This document shows positions 54,941 to 64,000 of a stretch of DNA of 64,000 bases, in pieces; position 1 is the stretch's first letter; every line of letters starts with the position of its first letter. The stretch is from Actinoplanes campanulatus. Its GTDB lineage: Bacteria > Actinomycetota > Actinomycetes > Mycobacteriales > Micromonosporaceae. The stretch is taken from the NCBI RefSeq assembly GCF_014647795.1, contig NZ_BMPW01000013.1:62001-126000 (forward strand). The letters are read 5' to 3'. The notes below the pieces were generated by a model. The model was given only the letters and a program-made list of their open reading frames with translations. It had not been told where the DNA came from and searched no databases. The translations under genes were made by a program, and so were the position numbers.

Positions 54941-55975
54941 CTAGGCAGTGACGCCGCGGCCCCGGGCAGGGGCCGCGGTGCTCTCCCTGATCTCCAGCTT
55001 GGTGACCAGCTCCACCCGGGGGGTCTCGATGGTCTCGCCGCGCGACAACCGCAACACGGTCCGCGCGGCGAGCCCGCCCATCTCGGCGAGCGGCTGGCGC
55101 ACCGTGGTCAGTGGCGGCGACGACCAGCGGGACTCGGGCAGGTCGTCGAAGCCCACCACGCTGAGCTGGTCGGGCACCAGAATGCCGCGACGGCGGGCCG
55201 CCTCGTAGACCCCGAGGGCCATCAGGTCGCTGCACGCGAAGACCGCCGTCGGGGGATCGGGCAGGTCGAGCAGGCGGCCGCCGGCCACGAAACCCGACTC
55301 GTGCCGGAAGTCGCCGGTCACCACCAGATCCTCGTCGACCGCCATGCCGGCGGCCTCCATGGCGGCGCGGTAACCGTCCAGCCGGGCCCGGCTGCACAGC
55401 AGCTCGCGCGGGCCGGCCACGATCCCGATCCGCCGGTGCCCCAGCGACAGGAGATGATCGGTCGCAGTGCGGCCGCCGGACCAGTTCGTCGCCCCGATCG
55501 TCGGGACGTCCGCCGCCACCCCGCCGGCCGGATCGATGATCACCACCGGCACCTTGAGCCGGTGCAGCTCGCTGTGGATAGGCTCGGCCACGTCCGAGGT
55601 CACGAAGATGACCCCGTCCGACGCGCGGGCCCGCAGATTCTGCAGCCACTGCCGGGTCGCGGTGCTGCGGTGATGCACCTGCGACACGACGGTGCCGACG
55701 CCGGCCGCGTGCGTCACGTCCTCCACGCCGCGGACCAGCTCCAGGGCCCACGGGCTGTCCAGGTCGTTGAACACCAGATCCACCAGGCGGGCACGGCCCG
55801 GATGCCGAGAGTTGCGGGGCCGGTAGTCGTGCTCGCGTAGCAATCGCTCGATCAGCTCACGTGTGGTCGGCGACACATCGGAACGCCCATTGAGCACGCG
55901 GGACACGGTGGGCACCGAAACCCCCGCGGCCTCGGCGATAGCCGCGATCGTCACTCTTCCCCTGCCAGCGGCCAC
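54941..55975 (-). CDS. LacI-family repressor of the oligosaccharide system
   Basis: 344 aa. N-terminal LacI helix-turn-helix (TIAAIAEAAGVSVPTVSRVL) and a periplasmic-binding-like effector domain (about 60-335; VFACSDLMALGVYEAARRRG; VVGFDDLPESRWSSPPLTTV). GTG at 55975 with AAGGAG seven bases upstream is the start; the open frame extends 18 codons further across an operator-like site. Gene location and site distribution suggest it represses the importer, the cytosolic GH3, possibly the xylanase, and itself. It resembles BxlR-type regulators by context. Confidence 0.9.
   Translation of the reverse strand: MAAGRGRVTIAAIAEAAGVSVPTVSRVLNGRSDVSPTTRELIERLLREHDYRPRNSRHPGRARLVDLVFNDLDSPWALELVRGVEDVTHAAGVGTVVSQVHHRSTATRQWLQNLRARASDGVIFVTSDVAEPIHSELHRLKVPVVIIDPAGGVAADVPTIGATNWSGGRTATDHLLSLGHRRIGIVAGPRELLCSRARLDGYRAAMEAAGMAVDEDLVVTGDFRHESGFVAGGRLLDLPDPPTAVFACSDLMALGVYEAARRRGILVPDQLSVVGFDDLPESRWSSPPLTTVRQPLAEMGGLAARTVLRLSRGETIETPRVELVTKLEIRESTAAPARGRGVTA
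54954..54978 (+). terminator. Terminator of importer operon inside the lacI 3' end
   Basis: Perfect 10-bp stem CCGCGGCCCC/GGGGCCGCGG with a GGGCA loop, 13 bases after the permease stop. It lies within the last codons of the convergent LacI gene. No T tail. Confidence 0.6.
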
Positions 55976-56007
55976 GGGTGCGCTCCTTACCGCCGGCCTG
56001 TCGCGAC

Positions 56008-56018
56008 TGCAACTTTCG
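56008..56018. promoter_or_regulatory. Autoregulatory operator candidate of the LacI gene
   Basis: TGCAACTTTCG matches CGAAACTTTCG at 9 of 11 positions and lies 33 bases upstream of the GTG start. Confidence 0.4.
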
Positions 56019-56231
56019 GAACCCGGCACCGGAATTCTGCCACGCTCCGCCCGTGCGAGAAATGCCTGGTGACCCTGGAATCGCTCCCAGTTCTGTTTCG
56101 CGGCGCGAAACGTACATTTCCCCTGGTGGATGGCGATCGCCTCAGCCCGGCGGGCCGGTCGCCGTCGTCCCGATCGGAGTACGCGCCGGCGTACCGGAGA
56201 GAAAGGGTTGAGGCGACCGGACCGCGTGGCC

Positions 56232-57107
56232 TCAGGAGAGCTGGGGGATGACCTCCTCGGCGAGGCGCAGCAGCGGCTCGTGGTCGTAGGCCACCCGCGG
56301 GATGTAGATGATCACGTAGTCGGCGCCCGCCCCGGCCAGCCGCTCCAGCCTCCCGAGCGTGTCGGCGGTCGACTCGCTGAGGTCGAGGTGGTGGGTCGTC
56401 GACTTGGTGATCCGGTCGTAGTCGCGGCCCAGGGTGTCGCAGTGCTGCCGGAGCACGGCCGCCTTCTGCTGGAACACCTCCGGGTCGCCGTTGCCGAAGT
56501 TGCAGCCGTCGGCGTACTGCGCGACCAGTTTGAGGGTCACCTTCTCGCCACCGCCGCCCAGCCACAACGACGGGTGCGGCTTGCGGGCGCCCTTCGGCTC
56601 GTTGATCGGCCCGTCGATGCGGTAGTGCCGGCCGGCGAAGACCGGGCGCTCCTCGGTCCACATCTTGTGCACGATCTCGACGGCCTCCCGGAAGGCCCGC
56701 ATCCGGTCCGGGACCTCGGCCCACTCGTAGCCGTACGCCTTCCACTCGTGCTCGTACCAGCCGGCGCCGAGCCCCGCGTAGAGGCGGCCGTGGCTGGCCA
56801 CGTCGACGGTGGAGGCGATCTTGGCGTACAGGGAAGGGTGCCGGTAGCCGTTGCAGCCGACCATCTGGCCGATGTTCACCCGGCTGGTGTCGCGGGCCAG
56901 CGTCGACGAGACCGTCCACGCCTCGAAGGTGGTGTTGATCGTCGGTTCCGGAACGGTGTGGAAATGGTCGTAGACCCACACCGAATCCCACGGGCCCGCG
57001 TCGGCGAGCTTCGCGACGGCCGTCATCGCCTCGTACTGCTCGACCGGGTCGGCGATCTCGGTCAGGTCCATCCGCCATCCCTGGGGCACGAACACCCCGA
57101 AACGCAT
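56232..57107 (-). CDS. LLM-class F420-dependent oxidoreductase
   Basis: 291-aa luciferase-like TIM-barrel protein (MRFGVFVPQGWRMDL; SVWVYDHFHTVPEP; GRLYAGLGAGWYEHEW). These enzymes use coenzyme F420 or FMN; the substrate cannot be read from sequence. ATG at 57107 has AAGGA eight bases upstream; ATG at 57113 is too close to it. The frame stays open to 57251 without support. A related gene fragment lies at the right edge of the window. Confidence 0.85.
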   Translation of the reverse strand: MRFGVFVPQGWRMDLTEIADPVEQYEAMTAVAKLADAGPWDSVWVYDHFHTVPEPTINTTFEAWTVSSTLARDTSRVNIGQMVGCNGYRHPSLYAKIASTVDVASHGRLYAGLGAGWYEHEWKAYGYEWAEVPDRMRAFREAVEIVHKMWTEERPVFAGRHYRIDGPINEPKGARKPHPSLWLGGGGEKVTLKLVAQYADGCNFGNGDPEVFQQKAAVLRQHCDTLGRDYDRITKSTTHHLDLSESTADTLGRLERLAGAGADYVIIYIPRVAYDHEPLLRLAEEVIPQLS

Positions 57108-57241
57108 GCTCATGATCCTTAACCTACCCAGCTCTCGCGTATCAGGGACTCGTGCCGCGGAGGAAGTTTTCCTAGGGGTTTGGGGGAGATAATTCTGCCG
57201 GATCGTTGACGGAGAAATCGGCCGGCGCCCACCGTTGCCGC

Positions 57242-57585
57242 GTGTCGACAACCGGAGGCGTCCACGCGCTGGTCAGGCGGGCTCATGAGGAGCGCGTCCT
57301 GGCGATCCTGCGTGAACACGGCACCCTCAGCCGGGCGCAGATCGCGGCCCCGGGCCGGCCTGTCGCGCACCACACGGTCGGAGATCACCGGGGAGCTGCT
57401 GGGGCGCGGCGCGATCGTGGTCACCGCCACCGACGCGCGCCGGCGGGCCGGCAGCGGCCGGCCGGCCGAGCTGCCGGCTCTCGATCCGCGGTCCGGGCAG
57501 TTCCTCGGCGTGGACCTCGGGCACACCCGGGCGCGGGTCGTGGTCGCCGACGCGGCACACGAGATCATCGCGAGCGGCGTGACGC
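57242..57585 (+). pseudogene. ROK-family regulator remnant with frameshift
   Basis: Starts GTG at 57242 with a ROK-type winged helix (VRRAHEERVLAILREHGTLS). At the C run 57348-57351 one extra C shifts the frame: the text continues as AGLSRTTRSEITGELLGRGA in the next frame, and removing one C would restore AARAGLSRTT. It then reads GQFLGVDLGHTRARVVVADA, the start of the ROK kinase-like domain. About 115 of an expected 380 residues remain before the sequence switches abruptly to an ABC ATPase. Confidence 0.75.
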
Positions 57586-57797
57586 AGTACGCGCTGTTCC
57601 CCTGGCTGACCGTGCGCCGGAACGTGGAGTTCGGGCTGCGTACGGCCGGCGTGCCACGACAGCGGCGGCGGGAGATCGCCGACCGGTTCATCGAGCTCGT
57701 CGGCCTGGGCGAGTTCGCCGAGGCGCTGCCCAAGACCCTGTCCGGCGGTATGAAGCAGCGGGTGGCGATCGCCCGCGCCTACGCCGTGAACCCGTGA
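57586..57797 (+). pseudogene. ABC ATPase fragment (TauB/SsuB-like) fused to ROK remnant
   Basis: The frame reads QYALFPWLTVRRNVEFGL, then [34 protein letters not shown] and TGA. This is the middle of a nitrate/sulfonate/taurine-type importer ATPase from the Q loop to just past the signature motif. Walker A is missing, and the gene stops before Walker B, so it cannot be functional. The in-frame junction with the ROK part near 57585 indicates a deletion that joined two genes. Confidence 0.75.
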
Positions 57798-57909
57798 GCG
57801 GGGGGACAACTTCCACCACTGGAATGACCTCGATGTACCAGGTCGGGGAGGTGGATCACGATCCGACCCTGAGCGGGCTGGACGATCAATCCTACCTTTC
57901 CTATAGATC

Positions 57910-58494
57910 ATGAGCCGCTGTACGCCGTCGTCCGGCCGGTCGGCCTCCGCCGATCGGGTCCCGGCCCGCGCGACCGGAGACCACGGGATCGACCAGATCC
58001 CGGTGCCTGGCCAGACCTACGCGATGGGTGACGCTCACGGCGACGGGGTACGGGCGGACGGCGAGCAGCCGGTGCACGACGTCCGGGTCCCCGCCTTCCG
58101 GATCGACGCCACCAGTGTCACGGTCGCCGACTTCCGGTCGTTCATCGAGGCCACCGGGTTCCGGACCGATGCCGAACGGTACGGCTGGTCGGCCGTCTTC
58201 CATCTGGCGCTGACCGATCCCGATCACGTGGCCGGGCGGATGCACGGCACCCCGTGGTGGCTCGGCGTCGAGGGCGCCGACTGGGCGCACCCCGGTGGGC
58301 CCTCGGACACCGCCGTCGACGATCACCCCGTCGATGATCCGCGAGAGCCCGCCACCGGCTCGGCCAAGGTCATCCGCGGCGGCTCCCACCTGTGCCACGA
58401 CTCCTACTGCAACCGGTACCGCAACGCCGCCCGGTCCGCCGACACGCCGGACTCCTCGACCGGGAACACCGGGTTCCGTACAGTGGCGGCATGA
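57910..58494 (+). pseudogene. Formylglycine-generating enzyme with internal deletion
   Basis: 194 aa with both ends of an FGE (sulfatase-modifying factor): IPVPGQTYAMGDAHGDG near the N-terminus and GSAKVIRGGSHLCHDSYCNR at the C-terminus with the two copper-binding cysteines. FGEs have about 290-320 residues; here the text jumps from DDHPV to DDPREPATG near 58330, so roughly 100 residues of the core are absent, though in frame. It is likely non-functional, unless a minimal variant is active. The 112 bases before it hold no recognisable gene. Confidence 0.7.
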
Positions 58495-58808
58495 ACGGCG
58501 GATGGGTCTCGGTGTACTCCTCGAACGGTGGCGGTCGTTTCTCCCTGGCCGATTGACTGGCCGACCGCGGCATCGACTGGTACCCCTTCGAGGAGGGCGA
58601 GGTCCGCGGCGGCGTCATGTGCGGCCGTGACGACGAGACCGGCCGCTGGTGGTGCCGTTACTACCTGGACATCGACGCGGGCGCCCTGTGGCGGCTCGGC
58701 CTCCATCCCGAGCAGCCGCTGTCCCGGATCGTCAGCCGCCCGTTGGCACCCTCACACGTCAAAAAAATCTTGGCGGAACGGTTGGCACTCGAGGCGTGGC
58801 AGTGCTAA
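58491..58808 (+). pseudogene. Unknown small protein gene with in-frame TGA
   Basis: ATG at 58491 overlaps the FGE stop (ATGA). The frame runs 106 codons to TAA at 58806-58808 except for TGA at 58554-58556 (context FSLAD-stop-LADRGIDWYP), possibly a mutated TGG. The product is Trp/Cys-rich (CGRDDETGRWWCRYYLDIDA) and of unknown family. Translation from ATG 58617 could give a 63-aa C-terminal piece. A CIRCE-like element occupies its last 27 bases. Confidence 0.5.
58782..58808. promoter_or_regulatory. CIRCE-like HrcA operator before hsp20
   Basis: TTGGCACTC-N9-CAGTGCTAA matches the CIRCE consensus TTAGCACTC-N9-GAGTGCTAA at 16 of 18 fixed positions. It lies 113 bases upstream of the Hsp20 start, which suggests heat-shock repression by HrcA. 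Its right arm includes the TAA stop of the broken upstream ORF. Confidence 0.7.
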
Positions 58809-58921
58809 AAAATGTCTTGTCGGACCTGGTCAGAGAGTTCCAGGGATGACCTCGGCGAGAGTTGTCAGCCGAGCGCCACGAGCCGCCGGACCGCCCGGCG
58901 GCTGTCCTGAGGAGGTGCATC

Positions 58922-59398
58922 GTGGTGCTGACTTTCGATCCTTTCCGCGAATTCGACCGCCTGGCCGGCCAGATGCTCGGCGCCCCCGGCGTCGGCGGTG
59001 GCACCGCCGTGGCGATGCCGATGGACCTGTACCGGTCCGGTGACCACTTCGTCCTGCACTGCGACCTCGCCGGCATCGACCCCGGCTCGGTCAACGTCGA
59101 CGTCGACGGCCGGGTGCTCACCATCCGGGCCGAGCGCTCCGCCCGCACCGACGCCGACGTCCAGTGGCTGCGCCGCGAACGCGTCACCGGCACCTTCGAA
59201 CGGCGTCTCACACTGGGTGACGGCCTCGACCTCACCAAGATCGATGCCACCTGGCAGGACGGCGTACTCACCGTGACCATCCCGGTCGTCGAAGCCGCCA
59301 AGCCGCGCCGCATCGAGATCAACACCGGCCGGGCGCCCGCGCTCCAGCCCGCCGAGCAGCCGACCATCGAGGGCGAGTCCAAGTCCCTGGCCGACTGA
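58922..59398 (+). CDS. Hsp20/alpha-crystallin small heat shock protein
   Basis: 158 aa with an alpha-crystallin domain at about 35-135 (MDLYRSGDHFVLHCDLAGID; VDVDGRVLTIRAERS; WQDGVLTVTIPVVEA). It is an ATP-independent holdase. GTG at 58922 follows AGGAGG by six bases; the frame is open 20 codons earlier without an RBS. The C-terminal tail is long and lacks a clear IXI motif apart from RIEIN. Control through the CIRCE-like site is likely. Confidence 0.92.
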   Translation: MVLTFDPFREFDRLAGQMLGAPGVGGGTAVAMPMDLYRSGDHFVLHCDLAGIDPGSVNVDVDGRVLTIRAERSARTDADVQWLRRERVTGTFERRLTLGDGLDLTKIDATWQDGVLTVTIPVVEAAKPRRIEINTGRAPALQPAEQPTIEGESKSLAD

Positions 59399-59425
59399 CC
59401 TTCACGCGGAGTTCCGGCCGGTCGG

Positions 59426-59656
59426 CTATGCGGAGGGTGCGCGCACACGGAAGCCGACATGTGGGCGGCCGTCGCGGCTATATGCCACGTAGGTGACCAC
59501 GACACCGCCTTCGTGTGCGCGCACCCTGACCGAAAGGCGAGCCGGCACTGAACCGGAGACGGTGATCGCGGCTCCGGGGGCACGGGCCCGGGACTGGATC
59601 CGCCGGTGGGACCGGAGTCCGGCAAGGGGTGAGGGTGGAGCCCGGCCGGGCCCCAC
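59426..59656 (-). CDS. Doubtful small ORF
   Basis: 76 codons on the minus strand between hsp20 and the catalase gene. The C-terminal half (GGVVVTYVAYSRDGRPHVGF) looks protein-like, but the N-terminus is Arg/Pro-rich and overlaps the catalase terminator, and no RBS is seen. No family recognised. A shorter product starting at an internal GTG is possible. Confidence 0.2.
   Translation of the reverse strand: MGPGRAPPSPLAGLRSHRRIQSRARAPGAAITVSGSVPARLSVRVRAHEGGVVVTYVAYSRDGRPHVGFRVRAPSA
59435..59526. repeat. 14-bp inverted repeat
   Basis: GGGTGCGCGCACAC (59435-59448) and GTGTGCGCGCACCC (59513-59526) are exact reverse complements separated by 64 bases; each also contains the palindrome GTGCGCGCAC. 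Confidence 0.85.
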
Positions 59657-59659
59657 CCT
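59632..59659 (-). terminator. Catalase gene terminator
   Basis: 28-base nearly perfect inverted repeat (AGGGTGGAGCCCGG with CCGGGCCCCACCCT, one mismatch) starting 18 bases after the catalase stop. No T tail. Confidence 0.6.
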
Positions 59660-59677
59660 GGTCAGCGACGTCCGATT

Positions 59678-61726
<2,049 letters not shown>

Positions 61727-61807
61727 GTCGGGTTCCTTCTCTGCGTGACGTTCGGTGACGAGCCGTTTGCATACCCCGGCATTCCGGGCCGGAACGCGAT
61801 CGCCCGA

Positions 61808-61813
61808 TACGGT
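61808..61813 (+). promoter_or_regulatory. -10 element for leaderless P1 peptidase mRNA
   Basis: TACGGT followed by 6 bases and ATG at 61820, without RBS. No convincing -35. Confidence 0.35.
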
Positions 61814-61819
61814 TCGTAC

Positions 61820-62656
61820 ATGACCCGACCGCAGCTGCTCTCCGCCTTCGCCGGGCACTGGACCGGCGACGGCACCGGGGTCACCGTGATCCTTCCGCCG
61901 CCCGGCACGGTCGGCTCCGGCGAGGTCCGCGGCGGAGCCCCGGCCACCCGTGAGTTCGCCCTGCTGGAACCGGGCCGCCTGGTCGAGCGGGTGGACGCCG
62001 TGGTGCTCTCCGGCGGCTCCGCCTTCGGCCTGGCCGCCGGCGACGGCGTGGCGGAACTGCTGCGCGAGCGCGGCCAGGGCTTCCCGACCAGCCTCGGCCC
62101 GGTGCCGATCGTCGTCGGCATGTCGCTGTTCGACGCGTCGGTCGCCGGGACGCCACCGGGTGCCGCTCAAGGCCGCGAGGCGGCTCTCGCCGCGTTGAGC
62201 GGACAACCCTTCCGCACCGGTACGGTCGGCGCCGGCACCGGAGCCACCACCGGCACGTGGCGGGGTCTCGCCGAGCCCGGTGGGCTGGGCCGCGCCACCG
62301 GGCGGGCCGGCGGCGCCACGGTGGAGGCGATCGCCGCGGTGAACGCGTGGGGCGACGTCCTCGGCGCCGACCGGCCGCCCGTGGAGCGCGTGGCCACCCC
62401 GTTCCCGGGGGAGAACACCACGCTCGCCGTGGTGCTCACCGACGCCCGGCTCACCAAGACCGACTGCTACCTGCTGGCGCAGAGCGGCCACACCGGGTTC
62501 GCCCGGGCCCTGCACCCGGCGCACTCCCGCTACGACGGGGACGCCGTGGTGGCGCTGGCCACCGGCGCGGTGGAGGCCGACCTGGACCTGCTGCGCGCGG
62601 TCACCGCCGAGGTGATGGCGGCGGCGATCCACGCCGCCGTGGTCAGGCGGCCGTGA
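61820..62656 (+). CDS. P1-family (DmpA/NylC-like) autoproteolytic peptidase
   Basis: 278-aa N-terminal-nucleophile hydrolase. GGSAFGLAAGDGVAELL is the family signature. The expected self-cleavage site is N199-T200 in FPGENTTLAVVLTDA, which would free Thr as nucleophile. Family members are aminopeptidases or act on amide oligomers such as nylon; the natural substrate here is unknown. Its last 14 bases overlap the convergent MerR gene. Only the final part of the very long open frame in this region is real. Confidence 0.88.
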   Translation: MTRPQLLSAFAGHWTGDGTGVTVILPPPGTVGSGEVRGGAPATREFALLEPGRLVERVDAVVLSGGSAFGLAAGDGVAELLRERGQGFPTSLGPVPIVVGMSLFDASVAGTPPGAAQGREAALAALSGQPFRTGTVGAGTGATTGTWRGLAEPGGLGRATGRAGGATVEAIAAVNAWGDVLGADRPPVERVATPFPGENTTLAVVLTDARLTKTDCYLLAQSGHTGFARALHPAHSRYDGDAVVALATGAVEADLDLLRAVTAEVMAAAIHAAVVRRP

Positions 62657-63458
62657 CCGGGGCCTGGAGTTCGGTGACCCACCGGTCGCGGTCCTCCGGG
62701 CACTCCAGGGTCACCTCGCGCGGGTAGCCGGCGGCCCGGAAGCCGTTGCCGTCGATCCACCGGGCCAGGGCCTGGCCGGTCGGCACCACGGCGTCCATCG
62801 AGCCGCGGTGCACGATGGTGGCGGCCTGCCCCACGGCCGGCAGGTCGCGGATCTCGAAGTCGCCGGCGCCGGGCGCGACCGAGACGGTCATGCCCGCGTG
62901 CACGGTGATCCGGCCCTCGGGGGCGTCCTCGTACCAGGCGATGCCCGGACCGGTCGGGGTGACCCCGGCGGTCTCCAGCCGCCGGCACAGCTCGTCGTAG
63001 AGCGGCCCGATCACCGGGCCGATGTCCTCCGGCTGGTAGCTGGCGGCCGTGGCGGTCAGCGCGGCGACCCGCACCGCCGGGACGGACTTGAGGACGACGT
63101 CGTTCGTGGGCATGTGCCCCTCACTCTCGATGGCATTCAGACGCGCCTCGACCTGGACCAGCCGGGCGGTGGCCTCGGCCACCGACGCCGCCAGCTCGGC
63201 CCGCCGCAACCGGAGCATGCCCCGCAGCTCGCCGGTGCTCAGCGTGCCGTCGATGATCTCGTGCACCTGGTGCAGCGTGAACCCGAGATCCTTGAGCGCG
63301 ATGATCCGGTTGAGCCGGGCCAACTGGGCGGCCGTGTAGTGCCGGTAGCCGGTGGCCGGGTCGACGTGGGCCGGCCGCAGCAACCCGATGGCGTCGTAGT
63401 GGCGCAGCATCCGGATCGACACGCGGCCGTGCCGGGCGAAGTCTCCTATGGCGAACAT
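62643..63458 (-). CDS. MerR-family regulator with GyrI-like effector domain
   Basis: 271 aa. MerR helix-turn-helix (FAIGDFARHGRVSIRMLRHY; DAIGLLRPAHVDPATGYRHY), a dimerisation coiled coil (about 75-110), and a GyrI/AraC-type effector-binding domain (about 118-270) as in BmrR/TipA-like multidrug sensors. ATG at 63458 has GGAG five bases upstream; an ATG-less extension to 63485 is less likely. Its promoter has the 19-bp spacer typical of MerR targets. Regulation of the divergent luciferase-like gene is probable. Confidence 0.9.
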   Translation of the reverse strand: MFAIGDFARHGRVSIRMLRHYDAIGLLRPAHVDPATGYRHYTAAQLARLNRIIALKDLGFTLHQVHEIIDGTLSTGELRGMLRLRRAELAASVAEATARLVQVEARLNAIESEGHMPTNDVVLKSVPAVRVAALTATAASYQPEDIGPVIGPLYDELCRRLETAGVTPTGPGIAWYEDAPEGRITVHAGMTVSVAPGAGDFEIRDLPAVGQAATIVHRGSMDAVVPTGQALARWIDGNGFRAAGYPREVTLECPEDRDRWVTELQAPVTAA

Positions 63459-63468
63459 GACAACTCCG

Positions 63469-63499
63469 AGTTCACTGCCTGACACCGTGTGAGGGTCAA
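63469..63499 (-). promoter_or_regulatory. MerR-type 19-bp spacer promoter with operator dyad
   Basis: Minus-strand -35 TTGACC (63494-63499), 19-bp spacer, -10 TGAACT (63469-63474). The spacer holds the dyad CTGACACCGTGTGAG (63479-63493), the expected position for a MerR dimer that twists DNA. Confidence 0.6.
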
Positions 63500-63519
63500 C
63501 AACCTGATATTGCTGTGTG

Positions 63520-64000
63520 ATGCTCGTTGACTATGCCGCGCCCGTCGCGGCCTCCCCGGCCGAGGCCGAAGCGGCGGCGGTCTCCGCGGAACAGGTGGGG
63601 TACGACGGCTTCGCGGCGGCCGAGACGAAGCACGACGTCTTCACCACCCTGGCCCTGGTCGCGCGGGCCACCTCGAGGATCGCGCTGCAATCCGGCATCG
63701 CGGTGGCCTTCGCCCGTAACCCGATGACCGTGGCGGTCCTCGCCAACGACCTGCAGCTGATCTCCGAGGGCCGGTTCCGGCTCGGGCTGGGCTCGCAGGT
63801 GCGTCCGCACATCGAGCGGCGGTTCGCGATGCCGTGGAGCCGCCCGGCCGCGCGGATGGAGGAGTTCGTGTCGGCGCTGCGGGCGATCTGGCACTCGTGG
63901 GCGACCGGCGAGCGGCTGATGTTCCGCGGCGAGTTCTACCGGCACACGCTGATGACCGAGTTCTTCGATCCGGGGCCGAACCCGTTCGGCAATCCGAGGG
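63520..64000 (+). CDS. LLM-class F420-dependent oxidoreductase (N-terminal part)
   Basis: At least 160 residues of a luciferase-like protein, cut by the window edge. MLVDYAAPVAASPAEAEAAA, SRIALQSGIAVAFARNPMTV and RFRLGLGSQVRPHIERRF match the F420-dependent LLM family. Start ATG at 63520 has no RBS; a TATT-containing sequence just upstream suggests leaderless transcription. Divergent from merR across 61 bases. Confidence 0.85.
   Translation, partial: MLVDYAAPVAASPAEAEAAAVSAEQVGYDGFAAAETKHDVFTTLALVARATSRIALQSGIAVAFARNPMTVAVLANDLQLISEGRFRLGLGSQVRPHIERRFAMPWSRPAARMEEFVSALRAIWHSWATGERLMFRGEFYRHTLMTEFFDPGPNPFGNPR

Noticed and set aside
58554-58556. Selenocysteine codon
   Set aside because: The residues around the TGA (LAD-x-LAD) show no redox motif, no family support exists, and a TGG to TGA mutation is simpler in a decaying region.

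Overview
The window is very GC-rich, with G or C at nearly every third codon position. It has many GTG and several TTG starts, ATGA/GTGA stop-start overlaps, likely leaderless genes, Tat-type lipoproteins, two F420-type luciferase-like oxidoreductases, a DosR/DevR-like regulator and an Hsp20 preceded by a CIRCE-like repeat. This points to a soil actinobacterium. My best guess, by inference only, is Micromonosporaceae, for example an Actinoplanes-like organism. I see no rRNA, tRNA, CRISPR array, insertion sequence or prophage; it reads as ordinary, somewhat accessory chromosome.

Layout. (1) 0-6.8 kb, oxygen and energy signalling: a DosR-like response regulator faces an operon hybrid kinase > pflB > pflA (pyruvate formate-lyase and its activase), followed by an RsbW-like ATPase and a lone Hpt protein. 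(2) 6.8-12.8 kb, L-rhamnose import and isomerisation: rhaS-T-P-Q-I from one promoter flanked by two LacI-type operators, with a tandem duplication between rhaT and rhaP that makes two mini-ORFs. (3) 12.8-16.5 kb: a gene-poor repeat-rich stretch, then a DUF3618-like envelope protein with a very long low-complexity arm and a holin-like (DUF1469) partner. (4) 16.7-24.3 kb: a two-component system divergent from an MacB/FtsX-type ABC exporter, then a membrane Ser/Thr kinase. (5) 24.4-35.9 kb, polyamine and beta-alanine catabolism: MocR regulator, mmsA, aminotransferase, aminobutyraldehyde dehydrogenase, potABCD-type importer, second aminotransferase. (6) 36-41 kb: a GGCT-like protein, secreted GH10 xylanase, exported GH3 glycosidase. 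(7) 40.6-43.2 kb: response regulator and GAF-PAS-GAF kinase. (8) 43.2-47.7 kb, second polyamine/GABA block: aldehyde dehydrogenase, gabT, AsnC regulator, FAD amine oxidase. (9) 47.9-56 kb: SpoIIE-type phosphatase, cytosolic GH3, sugar ABC importer and LacI regulator, resembling a xylo-oligosaccharide system. (10) 56-59.4 kb: an F420 oxidoreductase, a string of decaying genes (ROK/ABC chimera, internally deleted formylglycine-generating enzyme, an ORF with a nonsense codon) and hsp20. (11) 59.7-64 kb: large-subunit catalase, P1-family autoproteolytic peptidase, MerR regulator and a truncated luciferase-like gene at the edge.

How the parts fit. The two polyamine blocks form one route: PotABCD import, transamination of diamines, oxidation of 4-aminobutanal to GABA, GABA transamination, plus beta-alanine to acetyl-CoA through MmsA. 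Promoters of both blocks share a near-identical sequence. The glycan genes also look like one regulon: CGAAACTTTCG-like palindromes occur before the xylanase, before the GH3/importer pair and before the LacI gene itself, and GGAGCGCTCC-type palindromes lie before the secreted GH3 and the xylanase.

All functional assignments come from reading translations and motifs by eye. Promoters, operators and terminators are pattern-based and unproven. I did not find a convincing wholly new defence or biosynthetic system. The most unusual items are the coupled mini-ORFs in the rha operon, the six-fold GTG-containing 12-bp repeat at the start of an aminotransferase, the shared polyamine promoter sequence, the CIRCE-like element inside a dead gene, and the decayed sulfur-scavenging-like locus.
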